Shown: positions 52,401 through 63,292, counted from the first letter of the stretch. The stretch: 64,000 bases of DNA from Acidobacteriota bacterium (GCA_013289695.1 JABCZK010000011.1:62001-126000), one strand, 5' to 3'. Program-made: numbers and translations. Notes: generated by a model not told the origin, from the sequence alone.

Positions 52401-53737
52401 ATGCTCTCTTCACGTGCATCACCGGTTGGCTCGCGCACCTCGGGCCCGTCACGATTCCGGGTTTGGCGGACTTCTTGGGCCTCGCCGCAGCCGAGGTGGA
52501 AAAAACCATGCTGCGCATGGAGGCCGCCGGTTCCGCACTGCGCGGCCAGTTCACCGATTCATGCGCCGCCGAAATGGAATGGTGCGACCGCCGCTTGCTC
52601 GCGCGCATTCACCGCCTCACGCTAGGCACTCTGCGCAAACAAATTCAGCCAGTGCCTGCCGCGCAATTTATGCGCTGGTTGCTCCGCTGGCAGCATGTCA
52701 CGCCAGAGACGCGCCTGCTCGGCGAGCGCGGCACCCTCGAAGCGCTGCAGCAGTTGCAAGGGTTTGAAGCGCCAGCAAACGCCTGGGAACAGCAAATTCT
52801 CGCGCGCCGCGTCGCGAACTACGATCCGAGCGTCCTCGATCGCTTGTGCCTCACCGGTGCGGTCGGCTGGGGACGGCTCTCGCCCCATCCGGCAACTTTG
52901 GGCGAGAACAACGGAGCAATTCGTCGCGTCGTTCCTACCAGCGTCGCGCCGCTCACATTTTTCATTCGCGAGGACGCGGATTGGATGATTTCGCGCCACG
53001 CTTCTGATGGCGCCGCCGACGCAGTCGGTGAAAGTGGCGAATTCGTTGCCCTAAGCCACGCAGCGCGCGAGGTTCTAGCGCACCTGCGCCAGCGCGGCGC
53101 CTCATTCTTCGCGGACATCGTGCGCGGAACCGGAAAAATAAAAGCCGAGCTCGAAACAGCCCTGTGGGAACTCGTGACCGCCGGCATGATCACCGCCGAT
53201 GGATTCGACAACATTCGCGCGTTAATCGATCCCAAACGCCGCGCCGGCCACGGCAAAGGCCACAACGCGCGTCCCCGCCATAGCGCCGGACGCTGGTCGT
53301 TGCTCCACACCAGCGAGACTCTTGACCGCACCCGCGTCCTCGAATCCATCTGCTGGACGCTGCTGAAAAGGTACGGCGTGGTCTTCCGCGAAATAGTCGC
53401 GCGCGAAACCATGACTCCACGCTGGCGCGAGTTGCTGATCGCCCTACGCCGGCTCGAAGACCAGGGTGAAATCCGCGGCGGCCGCTTCGTCAGCGGATTC
53501 CTCGGTGAACAATTTGCGCTGCCCGTTGCAGTCGAGTCCCTGCGCGCGTCGGCCCGCCAGCCGGGCTCGGGCGAAGCCGTAACCATCTCCTCCGCCGACC
53601 CGCTGAATCTTGTAGGCATACTGATTCCAGGCGACCGCGTGTCATCCAGCTCCGGCAAGACGATCACGCTCGTTGATGGAATCGCGACCGATCCCGCCGA
53701 ACCTCTCGACAATTATTCCGTCTCCGCAGCCGGCTGA
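49412..53737 (+). CDS. lhr: Lhr-type DEAD/DEAH-box helicase, full length
   Basis: 1441 aa, the long Lhr form known as an ATP-dependent 3'-5' DNA (and RNA-DNA) helicase. Core motifs: Walker A APTGSGKT (residues 54-61), VLYVSPLKAL, TTPESLYILL, DEIH in TLIVDEIHAVADDKRG, SAT in IGLSATQKPIE, then helicase C with LIFVNTRRLAERLAHHL, TASLELGIDIGTVDLVCQIGSP and QRAGRAGHWRG. Then come the winged-helix and beta-barrel Lhr domains and a long C-terminal domain (Lhr-CTD, from about residue 860) that in mycobacterial Lhr is HTH-rich and forms oligomers. Start at ATG 49412 with AGGA 8 nt upstream. No Lhr-associated phosphoesterase or ligase gene is adjacent. Confidence 0.96.
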   Translation: MNHAADPEAPECKSLEWAHPLVREWFVSKFGTPTEPQELGWPHILARKNTLICAPTGSGKTLAAFLACIDGLVRKALAGDLLDQTEVLYVSPLKALGNDIQKNLDIPLGEILQLAHQRGYLMPEIRTAVRTGDTLIRDRLAMQKRPPHILVTTPESLYILLTAGKSRELLRTVRTLIVDEIHAVADDKRGTHLALSLERLEALTAQPLTRIGLSATQKPIELLGQFLTGSERPAPVMVEIEQRRRLDLAIEVPSSELGPIASNEMWDEIYQRIANLVQEHRSTLIFVNTRRLAERLAHHLASLLGEDAVASHHGSLSRLRRLAVESKLKAGEIRALVATASLELGIDIGTVDLVCQIGSPRSISVALQRAGRAGHWRGAIPKSRFFATTRDELLECGALVRAIRRGELDRIEIPQAPLDILAQQIVAACAAEDWQEDDLFALVRRAFPYRSLDRKDFDEIIAMLSDGIAARRGRYGSYLHRDQVNHRLRGRRGSRLAAITSGGAIPDNAMYTVVAEPEGTMIGTVDEDFAVESLRGDIFLLGNSSWRIRRVQSGSVSVEDAKGAPPNVPFWRGEAPSRTMELSQQVAHVREQVGTLSEGLAPSPDLRNSPNAAAAIKWLEDECGMDRPGAEQATQYIVEGRAVLRAVPTQTTIVAERFFDESGGMQLVIHAPFGGRINKAWGLALRKRFCRSFNFELQAAATDNGLNISLSDQHSFPLADVFHFLRAASVEPLLEQAVLTSPIFATRWRWVAGRSLALLRFMGGKKVPPPIQRMRSDDLLAAVFPQALACQENISGDIEIPNHPLARETMKDALTEAMDVAGLMVVLEGIAAGRIRCVAVETPVPSQFSHEILNANPYAYLDDAPLEERRARAVEMRRMLPEAVLSEIGRLDPAAIAEVREEAWPDVRDADELHDVLQELIALPEDGGGKGVAKPIADWAEHFATLAAAGRAIRIHAGARTYWLAAEKTKTFGAIFPDASFESQAPDIEPQQPSRDDALFTCITGWLAHLGPVTIPGLADFLGLAAAEVEKTMLRMEAAGSALRGQFTDSCAAEMEWCDRRLLARIHRLTLGTLRKQIQPVPAAQFMRWLLRWQHVTPETRLLGERGTLEALQQLQGFEAPANAWEQQILARRVANYDPSVLDRLCLTGAVGWGRLSPHPATLGENNGAIRRVVPTSVAPLTFFIREDADWMISRHASDGAADAVGESGEFVALSHAAREVLAHLRQRGASFFADIVRGTGKIKAELETALWELVTAGMITADGFDNIRALIDPKRRAGHGKGHNARPRHSAGRWSLLHTSETLDRTRVLESICWTLLKRYGVVFREIVARETMTPRWRELLIALRRLEDQGEIRGGRFVSGFLGEQFALPVAVESLRASARQPGSGEAVTISSADPLNLVGILIPGDRVSSSSGKTITLVDGIATDPAEPLDNYSVSAAG

Positions 53738-53765
53738 GCCGCGCGAGATAACCCTGGCGCGCGAC

Positions 53766-54947
53766 TCACACCGACCTTCCCGCCGCAGCCCCGGATGCCC
53801 AAGCCCACTGAAAATTAAATCCGCCGAGGTGACCCGTCACATCGACGACTTCGCCGATAAAGAATAATCCTCGAATCTTGCTCGTCTCCATCGTCTTGCT
53901 GGAAAGCTCGTCAGTGTCCACGCCGCCCGCCGTCACTTCGGCCTTGCCGTAGCCTTCCGTATCCTCAGGAACCACCATCCATTCATGCACCTGCCGCTCG
54001 AGTTCATCCAATTCCTGTTTGCTCCAAGTGTCCTTGGCGCCTTTCCCAACAGGCGCATGTAAATCAAGCCAACGAGTAGCGAATCGCTTCGGTAAGACGC
54101 CCTGAAACGCGGCGCGCGCGGCCGCGATATTGCGTGCACCACCATCGCGCAACGCCGACGCCACATCGCGTCGCGGCGCCAAATCAATGTGCAGTGGCTT
54201 GCCCTTATTCCAATAAGACGAAATCTGCAAAATCGCCGGCCCGCTCAATCCCCGATGCGTGATGAGCATGCTCTCGCTAAATCGCTGTTCGCCAAGCGTA
54301 GCGACAACTTCTGCCGCAACCCCGGCCAGATCAGCATAGTGCTCACGATCCGCAGCGCCAAAGAGCAGCGGCACCAGCGCAGGCCGTGTCTTCTGAATCT
54401 TCATACCAAATTGGCGCGCCAAGTCGTAACCGAAGGAAGTCGCTCCCAGCTTCGGAATGGAAAGCCCGCCTGTTGCAACCACCAACGCCGGTGCGTGGAA
54501 TTGATCGGAATCGGCGCGGACGAGAAACTCCTCCGTCCGTTGCGCGTCGCGAATGTTGACGTTCAGATATATCTTCACTCCGGCCGCCCGGCACTCCTCT
54601 TCGAGCATTTGCGTGATTTCGTTCGCCGAACGATCGCAGAAAAGCTGTCCTAGCGTCTTCTCGTGATAGGGAATTCGATGCTTCTCCACCAGCGCAATGA
54701 AATCCGCAGGCGTATATCGCGCCAGCGCCGATTTCGCAAAATGCGGATTCGCGGATAGGAAATGCTCCGGCTGGCAGTAAATATTGGTGAAGTTACAGCG
54801 CCCTCCGCCGGAAATCAGTATCTTCTTCCCAGGCCGCTCGGCGCGCTCCAGAAGCGCCACGCGCCGCCCTCGTTTGCCCGCTTCGATTGCGCACATCAGC
54901 CCCGCTGCGCCGGCCCCAAGAACCACCACGTCGAATTTATGAATCAT
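53766..54947 (-). CDS. HI0933/YhiN-type NAD(P)/FAD-dependent oxidoreductase
   Basis: 393-aa flavoprotein of the HI0933 family with unknown substrate. Rossmann motif DVVVLGAGAAGLMCAIEAGKRG at the N-terminus, then RRVALLERAERPGKKILISGGGRCNFTN, the family hallmark, VVATGGLSIPKLGATSFGYDLARQFG, and the C-terminal KTMETSKIRGLFFIGEVVDVTGHLGGFNFQWAWASG. Complete. Convergent with lhr and divergent from the 47-aa membrane gene. Confidence 0.92.
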   Translation of the reverse strand: MIHKFDVVVLGAGAAGLMCAIEAGKRGRRVALLERAERPGKKILISGGGRCNFTNIYCQPEHFLSANPHFAKSALARYTPADFIALVEKHRIPYHEKTLGQLFCDRSANEITQMLEEECRAAGVKIYLNVNIRDAQRTEEFLVRADSDQFHAPALVVATGGLSIPKLGATSFGYDLARQFGMKIQKTRPALVPLLFGAADREHYADLAGVAAEVVATLGEQRFSESMLITHRGLSGPAILQISSYWNKGKPLHIDLAPRRDVASALRDGGARNIAAARAAFQGVLPKRFATRWLDLHAPVGKGAKDTWSKQELDELERQVHEWMVVPEDTEGYGKAEVTAGGVDTDELSSKTMETSKIRGLFFIGEVVDVTGHLGGFNFQWAWASGAAAGRSV

Positions 54948-55059
54948 GTCGCATTTGTTTCCGGGTCATCGGAATCGCCGGGCCTGGCGGCATCTGAATC
55001 TGGAACATTTTCGCGAGACGACGCGGCATCACCAGCGCCGATGCGTCTAAAATAGACAT

Positions 55060-55203
55060 ATGCAGCGGAAGATATTCTGGATCACTTTCACGGTCCTCGG
55101 CCTGATTGCCGATATGGCGCTTCCTCTCTGGTGGGCGCTGGCCGCGACCATTCCCATTGGTTACGCGAGCTGGTGGTTCGCCTACCGCAGCGATTGGTTC
55201 TAG
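55060..55203 (+). CDS. Small membrane protein, 47 aa
   Basis: ATG 55060 to TAG. The product has a short basic start (MQRKIF), a hydrophobic stretch from residue 6 to about 40 with a proline break (FWITFTVLGLIADMALPLWW, then ALAATIPIGYASWWFAY), and ends RSDWF, so probably two short helices with six tryptophans. A TAAAAT -10-like hexamer lies at 55048-55053, only 6 nt before the ATG, and there is no Shine-Dalgarno: a leaderless transcript is plausible. Unknown family. It may be a regulatory membrane peptide. Divergent from the HI0933-type gene, 130 nt before the ABC-F gene. Confidence 0.55.
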   Translation: MQRKIFWITFTVLGLIADMALPLWWALAATIPIGYASWWFAYRSDWF

Positions 55204-55333
55204 CCCGCTTTTCATAATTGCAGCTGCGTCGAAACGTCCCCATACGCTCTCGATAACAGCCAACCTTAATCCGCCACGTTTTGCCCCGCGAACTGTTCGA
55301 GGGTAAACTGATTCCAGGAGAAGACCAAACAAT

Positions 55334-57175
<1,842 letters not shown>

Positions 57176-57199
57176 AAGCGCGTTTTTCGAATCAGCGGG

Positions 57200-59833
57200 C
57201 TACTCCACCTTGGAAAGGTCCGCCAGCAATGCTTCATGCAGCCGCAGTTGATGCTCCGCAGAAAGCTTCGCTCCCGCAGCAGTCAGATAAAAAACGTCGA
57301 TAGCGGTCTCTCCCTCGGTTTCGATCAAAGCGATCTCGATATTGCAGTTTTCTCGCGAAAATGTAGAACTGATCCGATGCAAAAGTCCCGGCTGATCCTG
57401 CGCAATAATTTCGATCAGCGTACTGTGCGCCGAGCAAGCATCGTCCGTCTTCACCCGCGTCTCCACTTTCACTTTCGGCGCGCGCCTTTTCTCCGAACGC
57501 ACACGATCGCGCAGCATCCGCTCGAGATCCGCCCGTCCGGTCAGCACATCATGAATGCTCGTTTGAAAGCGCTCCCACTCCGGCAAATTCAATTCCAGCG
57601 TCCGAAACCGATCCGTGAAATAAAACGTATCCACAACCACGCCCGCCTGATTCGAAAACGCCGCCGCTTTCACGATGTTCATGCCCCACGCAGCCAGCAC
57701 TCCCGCCATCTTCGCGAAAAGGGAAGGGCGATCCGTCGTAACCAGTGTCAGCTCGTACCAATGCCGTCCGCGCCGCAAATTCAGATGCACGGGATCCTTG
57801 CCCAGCCGCGCGGCCATTTCCAGATGCGCCAACACTTCTCCTGCTGCGTGCGTGAGCAAATAACGACGGGGCAGCCCTTCCAGAAACGCGTCCAGCCGAT
57901 CACCGGTGGTCAGCGCCAGCGTGCCGAGATGCGCCATCACCTCATCGTGCGCATCCACGTGCAAACGTTCATCCAGGCTGCGATTCAAGTGATTTGCCGT
58001 CGCGATATAAAGCTGCCAGATGTTCTCGGCTTTCCACGGCGTGAGCGCTTCGGGATTCACAGCCTTAATGTCAGCATAAGTGAGCAGGCAAAGCATCTTC
58101 AATCGTTCCGGAGTCTCCACTTTCTCCGCGAAGGCGCGCACAGTTTCCGGATCGAAGATATCCCGGCGCATCGCCGCGCTCATTTCCAAATGGCGATCGA
58201 TCAGGAACGAGACCGTCTCGCAATCCGGCGCATCCAAATCCAGGCGTTCCAGCGCCGCTTCTGCGATTCTCACGCTCGCGCGCACATGGTCATCCGTTTT
58301 CGCGCCCTTGCCCACATCGTGCAAAAGCAGCGCAAGGTAGAGCAGATCTGGCTGCTCCAGTTCCTCCAGCAATTCCGCGTAGCGCTGATCCCATTTCGAC
58401 TGCGATTGGCGCAACGCGTGCAGATTATCTATGGCCACAAACGTGTGCTCATCCACCGTGAAGCGGTGCGAATAATCGCGCACCACCAGCGCATCAATTC
58501 CCGCAAATTCCGGGAACAACAAAGTGAGCAACCGCAGAGAGTGCATTGCGCGCAGAGCATCCGCAGCATGAGGCGCCACCAGAATTTCCTGCAGCACGTG
58601 CCACAGCTCCGTCCCTTTCGGCGGCACCGCCTCCAGCGCCGGAAACGCGCGTTCGATCTGCGCTTCCGTGCTCGAACTTAGCGTCAGTCCGTGCCGCGCC
58701 ATAAAACGGAACGCCCTCAGAATCAACTCGGGATCGTCCAGAGCCGCGGGCTGGCGCAATAGCAACATCCCGTCCTCCACCAAAAATTCCGCATTCGAAA
58801 GGCGCGAACGCAATTGTTGGAACTGATGATGCAGCGAAAGCCGCGCCGCCGGAATTTCCTCCAGCATTTGCACACAAACATGATGCACCGCGCGCGCGTT
58901 GCTAAAGTACAGGCGCATCCACTCCGCGGTACTCAAATCCTCCGTGCCGAGATCGCTCGCAGCCCGAATTGTCCGCGGCGAGTGAGCCACGCCGATTTTC
59001 TGCGCGGCCGCGGCGTCTTGCGATTCCCACGTGAGCGTGTTGTCGTCGCGGTTGTGCCGAAAATGCAGAAAGCATCGAATGGACATCAGTGCGTTGAGAG
59101 CCAGCTCAAAAGGCGCCTGAATCGAGACAGGCATCACCGCGTGGTCGCTAGGCCACACGTGATACTGCTCGATCGCGGACAGCAGCGAGAGCCAGCAAAC
59201 CACGTTGTAGTCCCGCAGTCCGCCGGGCCCATCCTTCACATTGGGCTCAAGATGAAACACCGTGCTCCCGAATTTGCCATGCCGCGTGCGCGTCAGTTCT
59301 CCGAGGCGCTTCACGATTTGATCCGACTCGCGTGCCAGCAATTTCGGAATTACATCGTCGTGCAGCCGCGCAAACACGCGATGATCGCCCGCGAGATACC
59401 GGCAATCGAGCAGCGAAATTGCGAACTCGGAATTGGCGGCCTCGAACTTGCCGCATTCGGCGAGAGTGCGCGTGGCCGGGCTGAGCTTTAGTCCCAGGTC
59501 CCACAGGTCCTGCGAAAATTTGCGGATCGGTTCTTTGGATTTTTCTTCCGTGCCGTTCCCGGCGTGCAGAAACAGCACGTCAATGTCGGAAAAGGGGAAA
59601 AGCCAGCGCCGTCCGAAGCCGCCCAGCGCGACCACCGCAAAATCCGCGGGGCCGTTGGGCTCCGCGAAAACGTGCTGTTTCCACAGACGTTCGATAATGG
59701 ATTCAATCAGCGCGGTCCGCCCCAGCAGCGCAGCCTTGCCGTCACCGGTCGCGACAAACTGCTCCTTGATGCGCGCCAATTCCTTCGCGGATAATTCGCG
59801 CAGTTCAGAGGAAAGCGATGGACTTGTTTGCAT
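57200..59833 (-). CDS. glnD: PII uridylyltransferase / uridylyl-removing enzyme
   Basis: Senses glutamine and switches PII by uridylylation and deuridylylation. Nucleotidyltransferase with GGFGRRWLFPFSDIDVLFL (G71-G72, D83/D85), then the HD hydrolase (H505-D506 in LALLLHDVGKGAKTDDH) for removal, then two ACT domains (about residues 700-765 and 803-877) that bind glutamine. All catalytic residues are intact; 877 aa is close to the usual 890. The ATG at 59833 is used, just after an in-frame TTG. It is third in the minus-strand unit glnB-amt-glnD, which places sensor, target and transporter together. Confidence 0.96.
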   Translation of the reverse strand: MQTSPSLSSELRELSAKELARIKEQFVATGDGKAALLGRTALIESIIERLWKQHVFAEPNGPADFAVVALGGFGRRWLFPFSDIDVLFLHAGNGTEEKSKEPIRKFSQDLWDLGLKLSPATRTLAECGKFEAANSEFAISLLDCRYLAGDHRVFARLHDDVIPKLLARESDQIVKRLGELTRTRHGKFGSTVFHLEPNVKDGPGGLRDYNVVCWLSLLSAIEQYHVWPSDHAVMPVSIQAPFELALNALMSIRCFLHFRHNRDDNTLTWESQDAAAAQKIGVAHSPRTIRAASDLGTEDLSTAEWMRLYFSNARAVHHVCVQMLEEIPAARLSLHHQFQQLRSRLSNAEFLVEDGMLLLRQPAALDDPELILRAFRFMARHGLTLSSSTEAQIERAFPALEAVPPKGTELWHVLQEILVAPHAADALRAMHSLRLLTLLFPEFAGIDALVVRDYSHRFTVDEHTFVAIDNLHALRQSQSKWDQRYAELLEELEQPDLLYLALLLHDVGKGAKTDDHVRASVRIAEAALERLDLDAPDCETVSFLIDRHLEMSAAMRRDIFDPETVRAFAEKVETPERLKMLCLLTYADIKAVNPEALTPWKAENIWQLYIATANHLNRSLDERLHVDAHDEVMAHLGTLALTTGDRLDAFLEGLPRRYLLTHAAGEVLAHLEMAARLGKDPVHLNLRRGRHWYELTLVTTDRPSLFAKMAGVLAAWGMNIVKAAAFSNQAGVVVDTFYFTDRFRTLELNLPEWERFQTSIHDVLTGRADLERMLRDRVRSEKRRAPKVKVETRVKTDDACSAHSTLIEIIAQDQPGLLHRISSTFSRENCNIEIALIETEGETAIDVFYLTAAGAKLSAEHQLRLHEALLADLSKVE

Positions 59834-59950
59834 CAAAGTTCGCCCGGAGCTACCACTTCGTCACGCTCGCATCCTTCCCGCCATCTCTTCGCCGATGAAC
59901 CGTACGCCTGCCGTCGCAGCGATACGCACAAAGCGATCGAACCCAGGACG

Positions 59951-61666
59951 CTACGCTCCCCTTTGTTGCGCGGCTTGCGATCCCGGACCCAACATTTCGA
60001 CGGCGTCTTCAGGGTACGCCAGCATGCCAAATTCAGGTACGTCCAGCCCGGACAACTCCACTTCGCGTGTCACACGCATCGAGCGCCACGCATTCACCAG
60101 AGAAAAAACAATGTACGTGAACCCGAGCGCATACACTGCCAGCAAGGTAGCCCCGCCCAGCTGAACCCAGAATTGAGTAAAGTCCCCGTGCAGCAGGCCC
60201 GTCACGCCTTGCCCCGCCTTTCCCAGATACGCCGCAGCACCCACGCCATTCCATCCCGCGCCATAAGTTCCATCGGCAAAAATTCCCACCGCGACCGCGC
60301 CGAACCATCCGCAATATCCGTGCACAGAAATCGCCCCGCAAGGATCGTCAATTTTTAGCACGCGCTCGTTAAACAGCACGCCAAGGCAAACCAAAACGCC
60401 GGCAAGCACGCCGATAACCACCGCGGAGTTGGGCGATACGAACGCGCAAGGAGCGGTAATCGCCACGAGTCCGGCAAGCATTCCGTTGCAAGCCATCGTG
60501 ATGTCCGGTTTTCCAAACATGAAGTACCACAGCAACATCGCCGCGGCCGACCCCGCCACTGCGGCAAGGTTCGTATTCACAGCCACCACCGAAATCCGCA
60601 AGTCGGTCGCGCCCAGCGTGGAACCGGGATTAAATCCCATCCATCCAAATAGCAAAATAAACGTCCCGCTCACCACGAACACAATATTCGACGCAGGAAA
60701 TGCGCGCGGTTTTCCGTCCGCACCATATTTACCAAGCCTCGGGCCTAAAATAATCGCCAGCGCCATCGCGCAGAATCCTCCAATCGAGTGCACCACCGAC
60801 GATCCCGCGAAATCCACATATCCATGCCCCAGATGCATGCTCGAGCCGAGTTGCGAAAGCCATCCGCCGCCCCAAGCCCAGCAACCGGAAATCGGATAGA
60901 GAATCCCGCCGATAAAAAGCTCGCACAACAGAAACGCCCAAAACGTGATGCGCTCGCAAATCGCGCCGACGATGATGTACCCGGCCGTCTCCATAAACAC
61001 GACTTCGAAGAGCGTCAAGCAATTACTGCTGGCATCGTACGCGGGCCCGCTCAGGAAAAATCCCTTGCCGCCGAGAAATCCCCATTGCCCGCTTCCAATC
61101 AGGAAATGATTCAAAGTGGGCGCTCCGCCCAAATTCGCAGGCGCCGCATTCAACGCCACCGCCCCGAACTGAAACGCATAACCGATCGCATAATAAGCAA
61201 GGAACGCAAAAACGTACGCCGCGAAATTCAGCATCATCAAGTGTCCGGCATTTTTCTTACGCACCAGCCCGACCGTCAACAACGCAAATCCCGCCTGCAT
61301 AAAAAGCACCAGATAGCCGGTCAGCAGCGTCCAGGAAAAATTCGTCGCGATCCGCGTATGCCCCACATCGTCCGCCAACTTCAACGCCAGCGGTTCCCGC
61401 GCGGCCTGCGCCTGAAATTCGTCGAAATCCTTTTTCAGCTTCGCGTAATCGGGCGCGCTAGGGTCCGTCGGCGCAGGCACCACGAACGGATTGCCGGCAG
61501 CATCGGCCGCCGACGACCGGTCGCCCGTCGCGGTTCCCGCGGGATCCGGTTGCGTCTGGTCCGCCAGCGCCACGCTAATCGGACCACCAAGGATTTGCGC
61601 AAAGACGAGGGCGACAACTATCTGCAGCATCCATCGCGTCGGCCGCCGGGCAAATGCACATTCCAT
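59951..61666 (-). CDS. amt: Ammonium transporter with N-terminal extension
   Basis: Amt/Mep/Rh channel for ammonium uptake, inner membrane. The pore twin histidines are visible in DFAGSSVVHSIGG and CGAISVHGYCGWFG, plus MQAGFALLTVGLVRKKN and the helix-5 region of the fold. The start ATG 61666 has AGGAGT 8 nt upstream, giving 571 aa. Compared with about 430 aa for typical Amt, the first 105 residues are extra: a signal-like hydrophobic segment (LQIVVALVFAQILGGPISVALA), a Pro/Ala/Thr-rich stretch and a charged helix. Between glnB and glnD in one operon, so PII surely controls it. Confidence 0.95.
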   Translation of the reverse strand: MECAFARRPTRWMLQIVVALVFAQILGGPISVALADQTQPDPAGTATGDRSSAADAAGNPFVVPAPTDPSAPDYAKLKKDFDEFQAQAAREPLALKLADDVGHTRIATNFSWTLLTGYLVLFMQAGFALLTVGLVRKKNAGHLMMLNFAAYVFAFLAYYAIGYAFQFGAVALNAAPANLGGAPTLNHFLIGSGQWGFLGGKGFFLSGPAYDASSNCLTLFEVVFMETAGYIIVGAICERITFWAFLLCELFIGGILYPISGCWAWGGGWLSQLGSSMHLGHGYVDFAGSSVVHSIGGFCAMALAIILGPRLGKYGADGKPRAFPASNIVFVVSGTFILLFGWMGFNPGSTLGATDLRISVVAVNTNLAAVAGSAAAMLLWYFMFGKPDITMACNGMLAGLVAITAPCAFVSPNSAVVIGVLAGVLVCLGVLFNERVLKIDDPCGAISVHGYCGWFGAVAVGIFADGTYGAGWNGVGAAAYLGKAGQGVTGLLHGDFTQFWVQLGGATLLAVYALGFTYIVFSLVNAWRSMRVTREVELSGLDVPEFGMLAYPEDAVEMLGPGSQAAQQRGA

Positions 61667-61763
61667 TTTCGAACTCCTATCCCGATTAGGGTAACCGCTC
61701 CAACTCCTGACGCGTTGACGTGAAGACGCAAGGACGTGAAGGCGCATTGACCTGAAAAAGTGT

Positions 61764-62102
61764 TCAAATCGCGCCGGGCCCGCGCTCGCCAGTGCGTATG
61801 CGGATCACTTCATGCAGCGACGTCACGAAAATCTTCCCGTCGCCGATCACTCCGGTGCGCGCGCCCTCCAAAATCGCGTCTACCACCGGATCCACCAGTT
61901 CCTCCACCACCGCGATGCTCACAAAAATCTTCGGCAGAAAGTCCACGGTGTACTCCGAACCGCGATAAGTTTCCGTATGCCCTTTCTGCCGGCCAAAGCC
62001 GCGCACTTCCGATACGGTCAGGCCGGTCACCCCCAGCGCGGTCACGCGCAGCTTCACCTCCTCCAGCTGGGACGGTCTGATAACGGCATCAATTCGCTTC
62101 AT
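61764..62102 (-). CDS. glnB: Nitrogen regulatory protein PII (GlnB/GlnK)
   Basis: 112-aa PII signal protein. It integrates 2-oxoglutarate, ATP/ADP and uridylylation state. T-loop GFGRQKGHTETYRGSEYTVDFLPK with the uridylylation site Y51 kept; the other motifs are the N-terminal KRIDAVIRP, VGDGKIFV-type IGDGKIFVTSLHEVIRIRTGERG (B and C loops). The next gene is amt, the usual partner of GlnK, so it could equally be called glnK. Shine-Dalgarno AAGGAG 11 nt before the ATG. First gene of the nitrogen operon. Confidence 0.97.
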   Translation of the reverse strand: MKRIDAVIRPSQLEEVKLRVTALGVTGLTVSEVRGFGRQKGHTETYRGSEYTVDFLPKIFVSIAVVEELVDPVVDAILEGARTGVIGDGKIFVTSLHEVIRIRTGERGPGAI

Positions 62103-62884
62103 TTGTGCCCGCTCCTTTTCGTCTGGAACCGATAACCCGCCGTATGCAAATAGGTATGGAACCTACTAGCGCGTCGTCAGTCAAATCAATAACGTTGATG
62201 GGATGCATCACTAACACGAGCAGGGCACTGCGTTCAAGAAGCTGCTGCGGAGCCGGCGGCTATTTACGAAGTGAGATTAAGCAAATCCTTCAAGCAGCGG
62301 CCTTTTTACCCTCAGCGCCTTCCGGCGGAAGGCTCGAAGGGCAGCTGGGCGCCTTTGCCGTTGCCGTAGATTCTGTAGGGGCGGTTCGCGAACCGCCCTG
62401 ACTTCGCTGTGCGCCGTTGCCGCTGAAATCGCAAAAAACACGGCAAAAACTAGCGATTGATTTGGGCCGCTGCTGATCGTTCTCAATCATTTGCATGACA
62501 CTTCGATTTTGTTTCGCTAGCGATTGACTCTCGGGTGGGGAGAAGTTGCGTGGGGTGGGCCGAGGCCCGAATTGTGGCCAGCTCCAGCATGTCGCGTCCT
62601 TTGCAGGCTTCAACATTGCCCCGACTCACGCGAACACATTCGAATTCTTCGCGCTATTCGTAGAAGTACGCAGAGGGATAAGAACTAAGCAAGGACAACA
62701 CACTGGTGCGCGTACACGGAAGCATCGCGGAACCAGCATTGCATGGCGCAAAGGTTCGCCCAGCGGAATTCGCCATGGTGGTTGACCGAGTAGCGTCTAA
62801 ACCCGCACCCTGCGAAAACCGCAGGGCGCGACGCGCCGGCCTTTTCTTCCAGGCAGTCGTCGATTGTGTAGAATAAGCGGCGAC
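62103..62884. other. Intergenic region upstream of the nitrogen operon and the LspA-like gene
   Basis: About 780 bp. Small frames on both strands are not protein-like. It contains the 20-nt palindrome at 62379-62398 and the CCCTGCG/CGCAGGG hairpin (62808-62826). No sigma-54 promoter with correct GG-N10-GC spacing was found before glnB. A TAGAAT -10-like hexamer at 62869-62874 precedes the LspA-like gene. Confidence 0.5.
62379..62398. repeat. Perfect 20-nt palindrome, dispersed-repeat type
   Basis: GGGCGGTTCG followed immediately by its reverse complement CGAACCGCCC, preceded by TGTAG. This sequence type is a known short intergenic repeat in many GC-rich genomes. It is probably a REP-like element. 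Confidence 0.6.
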
Positions 62885-63292
62885 ATGCTGTGGGCTTGCG
62901 CAGTCGGCATTCTGATCGCGGATCAGTGGAGCAAGAGAACCGTGCAGGCGCGCGCCGCGCTCGGCAGTTCGACCCGAGGCAGTGTGGTGCGGTTCAGGTT
63001 TGTACGGCATCAGAAACGGGCCTATGAACAGCCGCATACACGAGCTGGCCTGGTGCTTAGCTGGATTCTGGCGCTGGTGTCCGCTGTCGTCCTGCATCGC
63101 TTCGGCTTGTGGTTCAGAAGTGCTCCATCGCTAGCCGGGCTTGGTCTGGCCCTGGGCGGGGCCGCCAGCAATCTGCTAGACATCTTGCGGTACCGTTACA
63201 TCGTGAATTTCATTGACCTCGGTTGGTGGCCGGTGTTCAATCTCGCTGACGTGGCCATCCTGGTGGGGCTAACGGCTGCTTTTCTCGCTTAG
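62885..63292 (+). CDS. LspA-like protein with altered catalytic site
   Basis: 135-aa membrane protein with the fold signature of signal peptidase II: ADQWSK at residues 12-17 (box A), then GAASNLLDILRYRYIVNFID (box C) and FNLADVAILVG (box D). In active LspA the box C motif reads VVDFI and its Asp is one of the two catalytic aspartates; here it is Asn (N108). The second catalytic Asp (D122) is kept. Box B, usually VRNxGAAF, is also degenerate (FVRHQKRAYE). It is shorter than typical LspA (about 160 aa). Lipoprotein peptidase activity is doubtful. The Lgt-like gene follows 14 nt downstream. Confidence 0.8.
   Translation: MLWACAVGILIADQWSKRTVQARAALGSSTRGSVVRFRFVRHQKRAYEQPHTRAGLVLSWILALVSAVVLHRFGLWFRSAPSLAGLGLALGGAASNLLDILRYRYIVNFIDLGWWPVFNLADVAILVGLTAAFLA

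Noticed and set aside
57236-58681. 481-aa plus-strand frame opposite glnD
   Set aside because: Shadow of glnD, rich in His, Gln and Arg as expected from reverse frames; no domain.
62103-62300. Sigma-54 promoter before the PII gene
   Set aside because: The only GG...GC candidate has 14 instead of 10 nt between the elements.
62290-62616. 108-aa minus-strand frame in the intergenic region
   Set aside because: It runs through the 20-nt palindrome and reads as translated repeat sequence; no start signal.
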